DNA of 64,000 bases from Glaciihabitans sp. (lineage in GTDB: Bacteria > Actinomycetota > Actinomycetes > Actinomycetales > Microbacteriaceae): the NCBI GenBank assembly GCA_025464095.1, contig JAODMF010000013.1:1-64000 (forward strand). Reading direction: 5' to 3'. The notes beneath the pieces were generated by a model. The model was not told the DNA's origin, searched no databases, and saw only the letters and a program-made list of their open reading frames with translations. Both the position numbers and the translations under genes were made by a program. Below, piece by piece: positions 42,989-52,503 of this stretch. How positions within the stretch are numbered: the first letter of the stretch is position 1; every line of letters starts with the position of its first letter.

Positions 42989-44011
42989 ATGGCAGCGATT
43001 CGGCTTCAGGATGTCGCGGCGCACGCCGGCGTCTCCATGAAGACGGTCTCCAACGTGGTGCACAACTATCCACACGTCAGCGAGACGATGCGCGCCAAGG
43101 TTCAGAAGGCCATCGACGAGCTCGGCTACCGACCGAACGCTCTCGGCCGACGCCTCGCCACGGGGCACACCGGGATGCTCGCGCTCGCCTTCTCTTTTGT
43201 GACGATCCCCTACTTCGCCGAGCTCGCCCAGGTGATGACGGATGAAGCACGAAAGCGCGGCTACCGACTGCTGTTGGAACAGACCAACAACACGCTTGAG
43301 GGCGAACGTGCGATTGTCTCCACCGAGGAGGCCGGACTGGTCGACGGGCTGATCTTCCAGCCAGCGCAAATGTCGCCGGTCGAACTCGCTCGTCATCGCG
43401 GCGACGTGCCGCTGGTGCTGCTCGGGGAAGGACCGGCCCCGGTCGGCTTCGACCACGTGATGATCGACAATATTGCCGCCGCAGACGCCGTAACTTCGCA
43501 TCTCATCGCGCTCGGACGCCGACGCATCGCATTCGTCGGTCACGAGGAGGGGGCCCTCGCCGAGACCTCCCGCCAGCGCCTCGCGGGATACCAACAGGCA
43601 CTTCACCGGGCGGGCATTCCGCTCGACGCCCAGTTGCTGATCGCAAGTCGAACCGTCTCGTCGCACGACTCCGCGGAAGCGGTTGGGCATGCCCTCGACC
43701 GCAGGGTCTCCTTCGACGCGATCGTCTCGCGCGACGACCTCGCCGCGATCGGCGCGCTCCGCGCCCTGCAGGAGCGCGGCTTTTCGGTGCCCGGGGATGT
43801 CGCGCTCACCGGCTGGGACGCCATTCCGGTCGGAGCGTTCACGCATCCGAGTCTCACTACCGTGCAGGCCGACATGCATGCCCTCGCCGTGGTCGCGCTC
43901 GACATGCTCGAAGAGCGCATCAGCGGCTATGACGGTATCGGGCGCCATCGCCTCGTTGACTTCGAACTCGTGATTCGCGAGAGCGCGCCAGCGGTCTCCG
44001 CAGTTTCCTGA
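42989..44011 (+). CDS. LacI-family transcriptional regulator
   Basis: 340 residues from ATG 42989 (GGGGAGA upstream). Helix-turn-helix IRLQDVAAHAGVSMKTVSNV at residues 4-23, hinge near 50-60, then a sugar-sensing domain (MLALAFSFVTIPYFAELAQV). It sits between the import operon and the GH2 gene, each preceded by the same palindrome, so it probably represses both until the inducing sugar appears. Confidence 0.94.
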   Translation: MAAIRLQDVAAHAGVSMKTVSNVVHNYPHVSETMRAKVQKAIDELGYRPNALGRRLATGHTGMLALAFSFVTIPYFAELAQVMTDEARKRGYRLLLEQTNNTLEGERAIVSTEEAGLVDGLIFQPAQMSPVELARHRGDVPLVLLGEGPAPVGFDHVMIDNIAAADAVTSHLIALGRRRIAFVGHEEGALAETSRQRLAGYQQALHRAGIPLDAQLLIASRTVSSHDSAEAVGHALDRRVSFDAIVSRDDLAAIGALRALQERGFSVPGDVALTGWDAIPVGAFTHPSLTTVQADMHALAVVALDMLEERISGYDGIGRHRLVDFELVIRESAPAVSAVS

Positions 44012-44058
44012 GCGCGGCGCGCGGAGCCCTCGACCCCGGTCGCGCGCCACAGCGGTTG

Positions 44059-44070
44059 TACAGCGCTGTA
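44059..44070. promoter_or_regulatory. LacI operator TACAGCGCTGTA ahead of GH2 gene
   Basis: Perfect 12-base palindrome ending 21 bases before the GH2 start. It is identical in its core to the site at 42883-42896. Its position so close to the ATG means it overlaps the promoter or the transcript start. Confidence 0.8.
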
Positions 44071-44091
44071 AAAATAGTGCAAACTCTTCCC

Positions 44092-45939
44092 ATGAGCACT
44101 GAGGGCACCGACGCCACGCCACGGGTGAGCACAGCGTTTCGCGCGAGCCAGCAGGATGGCACCTACCCGCGCCCCCAGCTCATGCGGCCCGAGTGGTTCG
44201 ACCTGTCCGGCAACTGGGCCTTCGCCTACGACGACGCCGACGAGGGGCTCGACGCGCGCTGGTACGACTCCCCCGCGTTCGACCGGACCATCGTCGTTCC
44301 GTTTCCTCCGGAGTCGGCGCGCTCCGGCATCCACGACTCCGGATACCACCGCGTCGTCTGGTACTCGCGCGAGCTCAGCAACGCGGACCTCGCGGCGGCG
44401 GGCGACCATGCCCGGATGCTCGTGCACTTCGGCGCCGTTGACTACCGGGCGAGCGTGTGGCTGAACGGACGGTTTCTCGGCTCGCACGAGGGCGGCCACA
44501 CGCCGTTCTCCTTCGACGTCACCGCCCAGCTGGATGCGGCGCGCGATACCCAGACCCTGGTCGTGCGCGCCGAGGACGACCCGCTCGACGTCTCCCAGCC
44601 CCGCGGAAAGCAGGACTGGCTGCCCGAACCGCACGTGATCTGGTACTCCCGCACGACCGGCATCTGGCAGCCGGTGTGGCTCGAGTCGGTGCCCACCACA
44701 TCCGTTCGCTCGCTGCACTGGTCGTACGACCCGCAGCGAGCCGAGGTGCGGCTCGGGCTTCTGTTGCGCGGCCGGCCGGCCGCCGGCAGCACCGTGAGCG
44801 TGACGCTGCGGTACGACGGCGCAGAACTCGGCTCGACCACCGTGCCCGTGACTTCCGATCGGCTCGACCTGGTCGTCGGGATGCCTGCCCAGCAGAACGG
44901 GCAGGGCTACGAGCAGCTGCTGTGGAGCCCGCTGCATCCGCGGCTCATCGACGCCGAGGTCGTGCTCTCGACCGGCGGCGAAACGGTGGATGCCGTTCAG
45001 TCCTATCTCGGACTCCGCACGGTTGGCACCGCCCAGCGCACCCTCCAGCTCAATGATCGCCCGGTCTACCTTCGCTCGGTGCTCAGCCAGGGCTTCTGGC
45101 CTGACTCCCACCTGGCCGCGCCGACGCCGGACGCCCTTCGCGCCGAGGTGCAGCTCATCAAGGATCTCGGGTTCAACGCCGCGCGGGTACACCAGAAGAT
45201 CGAAGACCCGCGGCTCCTGTTCTGGGCCGACAGTCTCGGACTGCTGATCTGGGAGGAACTGCCGAGCGCGTTCGAGTTTGGCGAAACAGCGATGCGCAGG
45301 TCGGTCGCCGAGTGGTCGGAGGCGATCGATCGCGACTTCTCGCATCCGTGCATCGTCACCTGGGTGCCGCTGAACGAGAGCTGGGGCGTGCAACACATTG
45401 CCAGAAGCCAGCAGATGCGGGATTACGCCGATGCCCTGTACTCACTGACGAAGGCCCTCGACCCCACCCGGCTCGCGATCTCAAACGATGGCTGGGAGCA
45501 CGTGCGGTCTGACATCTGGTCGGTGCATGACTATGAGTGGTCGGGGGATGTCCTGCGTGCCCGGTACGCGGACGATGCGAGCCGGGAGGCCCTCTTCGCC
45601 GGGCCAGGGCCGGCCGGCCGCCAGCTCCGCGTGACCGACGAGCCCTACGCTGACCAGCCGGTCATGCTGACAGAGTTCGGGGGCGTGCAGTTCTCCGTAC
45701 ATGACGACGGCGAGGATGCGTGGGGCTACTCGGTCGCGACATCGAAGGACGACTTCGCGGAACGCCTTGGCACTATCGTTTCGGCGGTTCGCTCGAGCGG
45801 GTTCCTCGCGGGCTTCTGCTACACGCAACTCACCGACACGATGCAGGAGGCGAACGGTCTCTGCGATGAGAACCGGATGCCCAAGCTTGCGATGGAGCAG
45901 ACTGCAGCGATCATCCGTGGCGATCGCCATCGCGACTGA
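44092..45939 (+). CDS. GH2-family glycoside hydrolase
   Basis: 615 residues from ATG 44092. An N-terminal jelly-roll sugar-binding domain (about 25-190), an Ig-like domain, and a TIM barrel. The acid/base Glu lies in VPLNESWG (E429) and the nucleophile Glu in MLTEFGG (E528). No signal peptide, so it is cytoplasmic. Substrates of such short GH2 proteins include beta-galactosides, glucuronides and mannosides; the choice cannot be made here. It would process the sugars taken up by the neighbouring transporter. Confidence 0.9.
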   Translation: MSTEGTDATPRVSTAFRASQQDGTYPRPQLMRPEWFDLSGNWAFAYDDADEGLDARWYDSPAFDRTIVVPFPPESARSGIHDSGYHRVVWYSRELSNADLAAAGDHARMLVHFGAVDYRASVWLNGRFLGSHEGGHTPFSFDVTAQLDAARDTQTLVVRAEDDPLDVSQPRGKQDWLPEPHVIWYSRTTGIWQPVWLESVPTTSVRSLHWSYDPQRAEVRLGLLLRGRPAAGSTVSVTLRYDGAELGSTTVPVTSDRLDLVVGMPAQQNGQGYEQLLWSPLHPRLIDAEVVLSTGGETVDAVQSYLGLRTVGTAQRTLQLNDRPVYLRSVLSQGFWPDSHLAAPTPDALRAEVQLIKDLGFNAARVHQKIEDPRLLFWADSLGLLIWEELPSAFEFGETAMRRSVAEWSEAIDRDFSHPCIVTWVPLNESWGVQHIARSQQMRDYADALYSLTKALDPTRLAISNDGWEHVRSDIWSVHDYEWSGDVLRARYADDASREALFAGPGPAGRQLRVTDEPYADQPVMLTEFGGVQFSVHDDGEDAWGYSVATSKDDFAERLGTIVSAVRSSGFLAGFCYTQLTDTMQEANGLCDENRMPKLAMEQTAAIIRGDRHRD

Positions 45940-45950
45940 GCCCGGTTCCC

Positions 45951-46631
45951 CTACTTCAGCGGCTCGATCAGCTGCGGCCCGTTGTTCTTCGGGCTGTTGA
46001 CGTCTTTGCTCACCTCGTAAGGCGCAAGTACGTGGGCCACCTCCGCCGAGGTCTGGTCGAGCAGTTCCGCTAGCTCCTCGGGGGCGAGCCTGTCTCCCAG
46101 CCAATCGTCGACAGCGTCGCGCGTGAGGCACGCGGGCATTCGGTCATGCACTTCGCCCGGCGCAACGTGGGCGTCGCGGGTGATGATCGCCATCGACAGC
46201 CGCCAGCGATCCGGGTCGTCGTCGGCCTTCGCCGGATCGGGCCACGCCCGAATGATCCCCGCCATGGCGAGCGCGGCATCCGGTTCGGAAATGAAGAACG
46301 GCTGCTTGCCGGTCTCTCGCTGTTGCCACTCGTAATATCCGAGGGCAGGGACCACGCAGCGGTGGCTGGTGAACGGTCCCTTGAACATGCCGTTCGAGAG
46401 CAGCGTCTCGATGCGAGCGTTGATCACCGGCTTGCCGCCGCCGAAGCTCGGCGCGCGCGGGGCGACCATGCCCCACCGCACCTGCGCTAGTTCGCGCTGG
46501 CCGTGGCGATCGCGCACCACTTCCACCTGGTCCGTCGGCGACACGTTGTAGTTGTCGGGCAGGTCGAAGTCGGAGAGCAACTCCGGCATGAGGCGCTTGA
46601 CGCCCTGGTTGACTACGAACCGTCCGCACAT
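45951..46631 (-). CDS. SRAP-domain abasic-site processing protein (YedK/HMCES-like)
   Basis: 226 residues. The catalytic cysteine is residue 2 (MCGRF), exposed after Met removal. NARIET near 71-76, YYEW near 98-101 and the His in VHDRMP near 161-166 complete the active site. This family forms a thiazolidine link with abasic sites in single-stranded DNA and protects them during replication. Single gene, convergent with the GH2 gene 11 bases away. Confidence 0.93.
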   Translation of the reverse strand: MCGRFVVNQGVKRLMPELLSDFDLPDNYNVSPTDQVEVVRDRHGQRELAQVRWGMVAPRAPSFGGGKPVINARIETLLSNGMFKGPFTSHRCVVPALGYYEWQQRETGKQPFFISEPDAALAMAGIIRAWPDPAKADDDPDRWRLSMAIITRDAHVAPGEVHDRMPACLTRDAVDDWLGDRLAPEELAELLDQTSAEVAHVLAPYEVSKDVNSPKNNGPQLIEPLK

Positions 46632-46675
46632 GACTCCATTGTCTGCCGCGCCACCGTCACGACTCCAACTGTTTC

Positions 46676-47338
46676 TCAGCCCAGGTGGAGGTGCCCGAAA
46701 ACGACGAGGCCAGCAATCGTCGTGACAGCCACGTTGAAGACGACGGTGGTCCAGAAGGCCAGGACAAAGCTCGGCTTGCTCGTCTTGTGCCGAAAAGTCT
46801 CTCGGGCGACAAGGCCGCCCGGCCAGCCGCCCATCAATCCGAGAAGGAGCAACGTCGCCTCGGAGATTCTCCAGCCCCCTGTTGTCGCGGCCCGCTTGTC
46901 AGAGCCATAGGCCAGAAAGGTGATCACGCAGACGACGAGAAGATAGCTGCCGACGCCGATGGGCATCTCCCACGAAAATTGCGCGGTTACGAACGCTGCG
47001 CTCGCAGCGGCCATCACCAGGAGCGAGCGGAGCAGCTTCACGGTCGAGCGCCACGAATTTCGCCCACGAGGGCGCGCGCGGGGCAAGCGTCGTGTGCTGG
47101 CAGACCGAGGCGTCCGCAGATCCCTTGTCACGTTGCGGGCGCGCGGTCGTCCCGCGCTGTCAACGTCCACATCGAAACTCAGCTGCTCGCCCACGGTCGG
47201 CACCAGCGTTTGATTGAGGAACCCGGTGATGTGCACGAACACATCCGCTCCGCCGCCCGACGGGTTGATGAATCCGAAGCCACGGTCGTCGTTCCAGCGA
47301 GCAAGCGTTCCCGTCAGGCGGTAACCAGACAACGACAT
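46676..47338 (-). CDS. cold-shock domain fused to DUF1294 membrane domain
   Basis: 220 residues. A CSD-like OB fold (about 5-70) has the RNA-binding motifs RGFGFI and DVFVHI; a basic linker (RRLPRARPRGR) leads to DUF1294 with three or four membrane helices and YGSDKRAATTGGWRISE. Fusion of these domains is a known arrangement, suggesting a membrane protein that contacts nucleic acid. Function unproven. Confidence 0.85.
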   Translation of the reverse strand: MSLSGYRLTGTLARWNDDRGFGFINPSGGGADVFVHITGFLNQTLVPTVGEQLSFDVDVDSAGRPRARNVTRDLRTPRSASTRRLPRARPRGRNSWRSTVKLLRSLLVMAAASAAFVTAQFSWEMPIGVGSYLLVVCVITFLAYGSDKRAATTGGWRISEATLLLLGLMGGWPGGLVARETFRHKTSKPSFVLAFWTTVVFNVAVTTIAGLVVFGHLHLG

Positions 47339-47365
47339 GTGCCGATGCTATCGGCGGGCGGAACT

Positions 47366-48133
47366 TCAGCGGAGGGACCGGCGGTGCTGCACCGAGAGGT
47401 AGCCGACGAGTGCCACGATGAGCACCGCCAGAGCGAGGCTGACCGGTCCGGTGCCCCAGGCCAGGCCACCGCGCTGGTTCGAAACGCCCATCCAGTCGGC
47501 GAAGGATGCTCCGAGCGGGCGGGTGACGATGTAGGCGGCCCAGAACGCCGCAACCGAGGGCAGGCGCAGCCTCCACGCGACGATCACCACGGCCATCACT
47601 ATGACGAAGAGCACTCCCGAGGCGAAGTAGCCCAGCCCGAATGTGACCGCGGTGAGGTCGCCGACCGCCGTGCCGAGCGCGAAGGTCACCAGCACTGTCG
47701 CCCAGTAGAAGATCTCGCGGCGTCGATTCACGATGCTGTGGATCGACAGCGTCCTCTCGGTGCGAAACCACAGGATGAAAATGACCGCAAGCGCAATTGC
47801 GAATGCGGCGGTGGACACGAGATACGGAACCCCGAGGACAATGTGCACGACGTCGGCCGCCATGGTGCCGAAGACGCTGACCATCACGACCGCGAACCAG
47901 TACAGGCCGGGAACGTATCGCGGCGATCGAAACTGCAGCACCAGGGCCACGGCGAGCACGATTCCCGCGACGATGACGGCGATCTCCGGAATGAACTGCT
48001 TCACAAAGAAGTCAGAGGTGGTCTCGCCCATGCCCGTACTCAGCACCTTGACCGCCCAGAACAGCGCGGTGATCTGCGGTACCTTGCTGGCGACAGGATG
48101 CGGCGCGATGGTCGATGGGCGCAGGTCGGTCAT
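47366..48133 (-). CDS. DUF347-type (COG4705-like) membrane protein
   Basis: 255 residues, about eight membrane helices. Repeated motif of the type KVLSTGMGETTSDFF near residue 30, with a weaker related TALGTAVGDLTAV-like motif later (FALGTAVGDLTAVTFGLG), supports internal duplication typical of DUF347. A transport role is assumed for the family but not shown. GAAAGG stands upstream of the ATG. Confidence 0.75.
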   Translation of the reverse strand: MTDLRPSTIAPHPVASKVPQITALFWAVKVLSTGMGETTSDFFVKQFIPEIAVIVAGIVLAVALVLQFRSPRYVPGLYWFAVVMVSVFGTMAADVVHIVLGVPYLVSTAAFAIALAVIFILWFRTERTLSIHSIVNRRREIFYWATVLVTFALGTAVGDLTAVTFGLGYFASGVLFVIVMAVVIVAWRLRLPSVAAFWAAYIVTRPLGASFADWMGVSNQRGGLAWGTGPVSLALAVLIVALVGYLSVQHRRSLR

Positions 48134-48190
48134 GGGCGCTGCCTTTCGGGTTGGCGGGTGCGGACTGAATCGGGCGCGGGCGCCTCCCGA

Positions 48191-49672
48191 TCAGGAGAAC
48201 GGACGAGTCAGCTCGTAGACCACGCTGCGGTGGATGACCGTGACGGTGTCCACTGAAAAGCCGAGCGCGGCGAGGTCGTGGCGGTCGGTTCCCGTGGTGT
48301 CGTCGGCGCTGTGCCGTTCGTCGAGCAGCCACACGGTTGTGACCCCCCGCAGTCTCTGCGGATCGGTTCTGATCGGCACCGTCTGGTCCCACAGCCCGGA
48401 CGTGTCCTGGAATGGCACGCTCAGTTCGACATCCTGCAGCCCGACGTAGTACTGCGGGTACACGCGCAGCGCGATGCGCTCGGTGCGCGACGGCCGCACG
48501 CTGTTGTCGAACATCACGGCATCGCCCGGATGCGCGTGCGCGGCGATGAACGCGGAGGCCTGGCGCCAGTCGTTGCCGCCATCCTTCGCGTACTGTCCAC
48601 GCTGCACCACGTAGCTCGGCACGGAGAGCAGCACGAGCAGCCCGAGCGCAGAGATCGATGCCCTGCGCCAGGGAATGGCAGCCACACCCGCTCCGATGAG
48701 CAGGGCTACGCCGGGCACGCTCAGGGACACGTACCGCGTGTCGTAGCTGGGGATGACCAGGAACGAGGCGAGCACGAGGATGAGGGTCGGCACAACCAGC
48801 CACGGAAGGGCAACGGCGACCAACCGCGAGTCGCGCCGACGCCAGGCGACGACGAGCCCGGCCACGATCGCCGCCCAGGCCGCGGCGGCCACCCACGGCA
48901 CGTCGAACCATTGCGAGACAAAGACCGATTGCAGCGTCGGCGGGTGGTTCACGAGAAATGCCACCTGCTGCCGCTCCGACAGGCTGAAGTAGGCGACGGG
49001 CGCGGAGGCGACGACCGCGAGGATCGTCGCCAGGATGAGCCGCACGATCCGCTGCCGGTTGACGAGCAGTACGTAGACGCCGTGCGCGACAGCGAGCAGC
49101 ACCATATAGAGGAACACGTAGATCCCTATGGTGAGAAGAATGCTGTAGGCGATCCACGCCTGACGACTGGTGGTGTGCTCTTGCACGAGCTCGATCAGGA
49201 GCACCGTCAGCCACACCGCAATGGCGGTGGCGAGCGCGGATGAGCGTGCCTCCGCTCCCATGAACGTGGTGCGCGGCATCACGGCCATCACGATGGCGGC
49301 GGCGATGGCCGTTCGCCGGCCGGCGAGGCGCTTGCCGATCAGGTAGGTGCCGGAGACAGCGGCCGCAATCGCCAGCGCGCTCGGCAGCCTCACCGACACC
49401 TCAGAGCTGCCGAACATGCCGATCCAGAAGTGCAGGAGGAGGTAATACGTGCCGTGCACCGCGTCCACGGTGGTCAGCATCCGGAACAGCGAGGGAATCG
49501 AGCGCTCGGCCGACATCACGCTCGCTGCCTCGTCGCCCCAGAATGACGGCACCCACGACGCGGCGAACGAGATCAGGAACCCGACGAACCCGAGCAGCAC
49601 CGGCAGGGACCGCGGCGAGGCCAACACTCGTGCGCGCCGAAGGACCGGCCGCTCGAGCAGTTGTATCGCCAT
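48191..49672 (-). CDS. GT39-like membrane mannosyltransferase
   Basis: 493 residues, 9-11 membrane helices. The catalytic acidic pair follows the first helix in SFWGDEAASV (D47, E48), and VRLPSALAIAAAV near 95 is typical of the ArnT/PMT superfamily. It probably transfers a sugar from a polyprenyl phosphate to an envelope glycan or protein. Not linked to the GT39 genes at either end of the window and only distantly similar to them. Confidence 0.82.
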   Translation of the reverse strand: MAIQLLERPVLRRARVLASPRSLPVLLGFVGFLISFAASWVPSFWGDEAASVMSAERSIPSLFRMLTTVDAVHGTYYLLLHFWIGMFGSSEVSVRLPSALAIAAAVSGTYLIGKRLAGRRTAIAAAIVMAVMPRTTFMGAEARSSALATAIAVWLTVLLIELVQEHTTSRQAWIAYSILLTIGIYVFLYMVLLAVAHGVYVLLVNRQRIVRLILATILAVVASAPVAYFSLSERQQVAFLVNHPPTLQSVFVSQWFDVPWVAAAAWAAIVAGLVVAWRRRDSRLVAVALPWLVVPTLILVLASFLVIPSYDTRYVSLSVPGVALLIGAGVAAIPWRRASISALGLLVLLSVPSYVVQRGQYAKDGGNDWRQASAFIAAHAHPGDAVMFDNSVRPSRTERIALRVYPQYYVGLQDVELSVPFQDTSGLWDQTVPIRTDPQRLRGVTTVWLLDERHSADDTTGTDRHDLAALGFSVDTVTVIHRSVVYELTRPFS

Positions 49673-49763
49673 GCAACCACGGTGCGCTGCGTGCCATACA
49701 GATCGATGAGTTTTGCGGCGAGTTTCCTGAGATTAGGTTCAGCTAGCCGGACTCGGCGCGCAG

Positions 49764-50348
49764 CTAGCCGAGCGCGAGCACGCGTTCCCTGTGCTGCATC
49801 AGTGCGCGCGCGAACGCGGCGCGGGCGCGATCATCATCGCGATTCACGACGAGCCCGACCTGGATGCCGTAAAACGTATCGATGAGCAGTCGCGCCTCGA
49901 TCTCCGCGTCCTCGTCCGTCAAGCCGAGGGCAACGAGTGCCTGCTTGCCGCGGGTTTGCAGATCCTCGTGCACGGTGCGGGTAACGCCATGGTCGTTCTC
50001 GAGCGACTCCAGCATCTGCGCTTCGAATTCGAGCCGCTGGAGAGCACGATTGCGCGGCAGGAGCGTCAGCTCGAACGTTGCCTGCAGTCCGTCGAAATAG
50101 GTGTCGATCGAGACATCCGCCGGATCGAAAGGAACTTCAAACCCCCTCTGGCGAGTCGCGATCGCCTCGATCACCTCGCGGACGAGCTCCGCTCGGGTGC
50201 CAAAGTGGTAAACGAGGGTGAAGGTGCTGACCCCGAGAGCGGTCGCCAAGGCCCGGAAGGTCATCGCCGAGAGCGACTTGTCTACCAGGTAGTCCACGAT
50301 GTTCTCGAGCAGTGCCGGCTTTTTGCGTGGGTCGGGCGCGCGCGTCAC
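49764..50348 (-). CDS. TetR-family transcriptional regulator
   Basis: 194 residues from GTG 50348. N-terminal helix-turn-helix with MTFRALATALGVSTFTLVYHFGT near 34-56 and a helical ligand/dimer domain after. No obvious target gene beside it; a perfect palindrome GTTTTATAAAAC lies 35 bases upstream of its own start, so it is probably autoregulated. Confidence 0.9.
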   Translation of the reverse strand: MTRAPDPRKKPALLENIVDYLVDKSLSAMTFRALATALGVSTFTLVYHFGTRAELVREVIEAIATRQRGFEVPFDPADVSIDTYFDGLQATFELTLLPRNRALQRLEFEAQMLESLENDHGVTRTVHEDLQTRGKQALVALGLTDEDAEIEARLLIDTFYGIQVGLVVNRDDDRARAAFARALMQHRERVLALG

Positions 50349-50382
50349 AGACGAACCATAACACTCGATGGCAATAACTACT

Positions 50383-50394
50383 GTTTTATAAAAC
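50383..50394. promoter_or_regulatory. palindrome GTTTTATAAAAC upstream of tetR-type gene
   Basis: Perfect 12-base AT-rich palindrome in otherwise GC-rich DNA, placed where a -10 region for the TetR gene would be. Likely operator, promoter, or both. The remaining gap to pckG (50395-50582) contains one more hairpin and no gene. Confidence 0.5.
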
Positions 50395-50520
50395 GTTTGT
50401 TAGGTAGAACGAGGATTCTGTGCCATGCTTGCACCCGTCGGCTGCGGATGTACGGAGGGTTCCCGCAACCGTGAACGGCTTGGCACATCCTTCGGGGGAA
50501 GGGATGCCATTCGCACGGAG

Positions 50521-50552
50521 GGCGCTCCATCCATCGCGTTGGACGGAGCGCC
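50521..50552 (-). terminator. terminator-like hairpin after pckG
   Basis: Arms GGCGCTCCATCC and GGACGGAGCGCC pair with one mismatch and an 8-base loop, about 30 bases beyond the pckG stop on the minus strand. No T tract. Confidence 0.65.
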
Positions 50553-50582
50553 AGCCGCTGCCCTGGCAGTAGTGAGACCCGA

Positions 50583-52403
50583 CTAGCTCTCCCAGCGCGC
50601 AAGGTGCTGAAGTTGTTGCGTCAGCTCGTGAGGCACGCGATCGCCGAACTGGGCGAAGAAGCGCTCGGTGTCCGCCGCCTCTGCTGCCCAGGCATCCCGA
50701 TCCGTCGCGAACATTTCGCCCCACGCGGTTGGCGGCAACCCCATTTCCGCCAGGTTGAAGTCGGCCTCGAGCGGCAGGTGACCGATCGGAGTCGGCACCG
50801 AGCCGACCGCGCCATCCACCCGGTCCATGATCCACTCGAGAACACGAACGTTGTCTCCGAAGCCCGGCCAGAGAAAGCTCCCGTCGGCGCCCTTGCGGAA
50901 CCAATTCACCCGGAAAACGCGCGGGACGCGGCCGGACGAACGCAGCGAGCGGCCCATTGCAATCCAGTGCGCCCAGTGGTCGGCCATGTTGTACCCACAG
51001 AACGGCAGCATGGCGAACGGGTCGCGCCGCAGAGCGCCCACCGTGCCTTCGGCGGCCGCGGTCTGCTCCGATGAGATCGTGGCGCCCAAAAATACGCCAT
51101 GGTCCCAATCGCGTGCCTCCACCACTAGCGGCACGTTCGTTGCTCGGCGGCCGCCGAAGATTATTGCGTCGATGACGACGCCATCCGGATGCTCCCACTC
51201 GTCCGAGATCGACGGACATTGCGCGGCCGCGACCGTGAACCGCGAGTTCGGATGCGCGGCGAGCGCCCCCGAGCCCGGCGTCCAGTCGTGGCCCTGCCAG
51301 TCGATGAGGTGAGCGGGAGGTGCATCCGTCAATCCTTCCCACCACGCGTCCCCGTCATCGCGCAGGGCGACGTTGGTGAAGATGGTGTTGCCCCAGAGGG
51401 TGTCGATCGCGTTCGGGTTCGTCGCCGGGCTGGTTCCGGGGGCAACCCCGAAGAAGCCGGCCTCCGGGTTGATCGCGCGCAACCGACCGTCGCTGCCCTT
51501 CCGTAGCCAGGCAATGTCGTCGCCGATGGTTTCCACGGTCCAACCGGGAACAGACGGCGTGAGCATCGCGAAGTTGGTCTTCCCGCAGGCGCTCGGAAAC
51601 GCCGCCGCGACATGGATGCTCCGCCCGGCCGGATTCGTGACCTTCATGACCAGCATGTGCTCGGCCAGCCAGCCCTCGTCCCGCGCCTGCACGGATGCGA
51701 TGCGGAGCGCGAACGACTTCTTCGCGAGGATTGCGTTGCCGCCGTACGCCGAACCGAACGACCAGATCTCGCGGTCCTCCGGGAAGTGGCAGATGTACTT
51801 GGTCGAATTGCATGGCCACGCGACATCCTGCTCCCCCGCCGCCAGCGGCGCACCAACACTGTGCACGGCCGCGACCCACTCGGTGCCGGCATCGATCAGC
51901 GCGAGCACGTCGGCACCCATGCGCGTCATGATCCGGAGATTCGCGACAACATATGGGGAATCGGTCAACTGAACGCCCAGCCGGGAGAACGGCGAGCCAA
52001 GCGGACCCATCGAGAACGGCACCACGTACATCGTGCGGCCCTCCATCGCGCCCTCGAAGAGTGCGGCGAGCGTCGTGCGCATCGCGGTTGGTTCGCGCCA
52101 GTTGTTGGTCGGGCCTGCATCATCCGCGTCCACACTGCAGATGTAGGTGCACTGCTCGACGCGCGCGACGTCGCTGGGGTCGCTCCGGGCGAGAAAACTG
52201 TACGGACGCAGGTCGGGGTTGAGGCGAAGAAGCGTTCCCGCGTCGATCATCTCGTGCGTGAGCCTGTCGAACTCCGCCGCCGAACCGTCACACCAGACGA
52301 CGCGGTCGGGGCGGGTGAGGTCGGCGATACCGGCGACCCAGGCCGCGAGCGACGGATGCCGCACGGACGTCTCTTCCGCTGCACGCGGGATGGTGAGTGA
52401 CAT
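50583..52403 (-). CDS. pckG: phosphoenolpyruvate carboxykinase (GTP)
   Basis: 606 residues, normal for the GTP-dependent enzyme. The kinase P-loop with its reactive cysteine reads [13 protein letters not shown] near 275-287; the PEP/oxaloacetate loop includes [15 protein letters not shown] near the C-terminus. AAAGGAGCAC precedes ATG 52403. It converts oxaloacetate plus GTP to PEP, CO2 and GDP, the entry to gluconeogenesis. The divergent RamB-like regulator is 100 bases away and probably controls it. Confidence 0.97.
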   Translation of the reverse strand: MSLTIPRAAEETSVRHPSLAAWVAGIADLTRPDRVVWCDGSAAEFDRLTHEMIDAGTLLRLNPDLRPYSFLARSDPSDVARVEQCTYICSVDADDAGPTNNWREPTAMRTTLAALFEGAMEGRTMYVVPFSMGPLGSPFSRLGVQLTDSPYVVANLRIMTRMGADVLALIDAGTEWVAAVHSVGAPLAAGEQDVAWPCNSTKYICHFPEDREIWSFGSAYGGNAILAKKSFALRIASVQARDEGWLAEHMLVMKVTNPAGRSIHVAAAFPSACGKTNFAMLTPSVPGWTVETIGDDIAWLRKGSDGRLRAINPEAGFFGVAPGTSPATNPNAIDTLWGNTIFTNVALRDDGDAWWEGLTDAPPAHLIDWQGHDWTPGSGALAAHPNSRFTVAAAQCPSISDEWEHPDGVVIDAIIFGGRRATNVPLVVEARDWDHGVFLGATISSEQTAAAEGTVGALRRDPFAMLPFCGYNMADHWAHWIAMGRSLRSSGRVPRVFRVNWFRKGADGSFLWPGFGDNVRVLEWIMDRVDGAVGSVPTPIGHLPLEADFNLAEMGLPPTAWGEMFATDRDAWAAEAADTERFFAQFGDRVPHELTQQLQHLARWES

Positions 52404-52468
52404 GAGTGCTCCTTTGCGGTTGTTTCGATTCTTCGCCCGATATCGCGGGTTTCACCCAGAAATGACTA

Positions 52469-52488
52469 GAAAGATTGGCGATTCTTTC
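52469..52488. promoter_or_regulatory. inverted repeat GAAAGA/TCTTTC between pckG and ramB-like gene
   Basis: Six-base arms with an 8-base AT-rich spacer, 16 bases before the regulator ATG; a partly similar TTTCACCC/GAAATGACTAGAAA lies beside it. Candidate operator for the RamB-like protein in the 100-base divergent promoter. Confidence 0.35.
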
Positions 52489-52503
52489 GCTAGGGTCAAA
52501 TCC

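Noticed and set aside
46685-48256. 523-codon plus-strand ORF
   Set aside because: Shadow of the CSD-DUF1294 and DUF347 genes; His/Arg/Asp-rich.
52147-52503. N-terminal extension of the RamB-like regulator
   Set aside because: Runs antisense through pckG; the XRE domain begins normally at ATG 52504.
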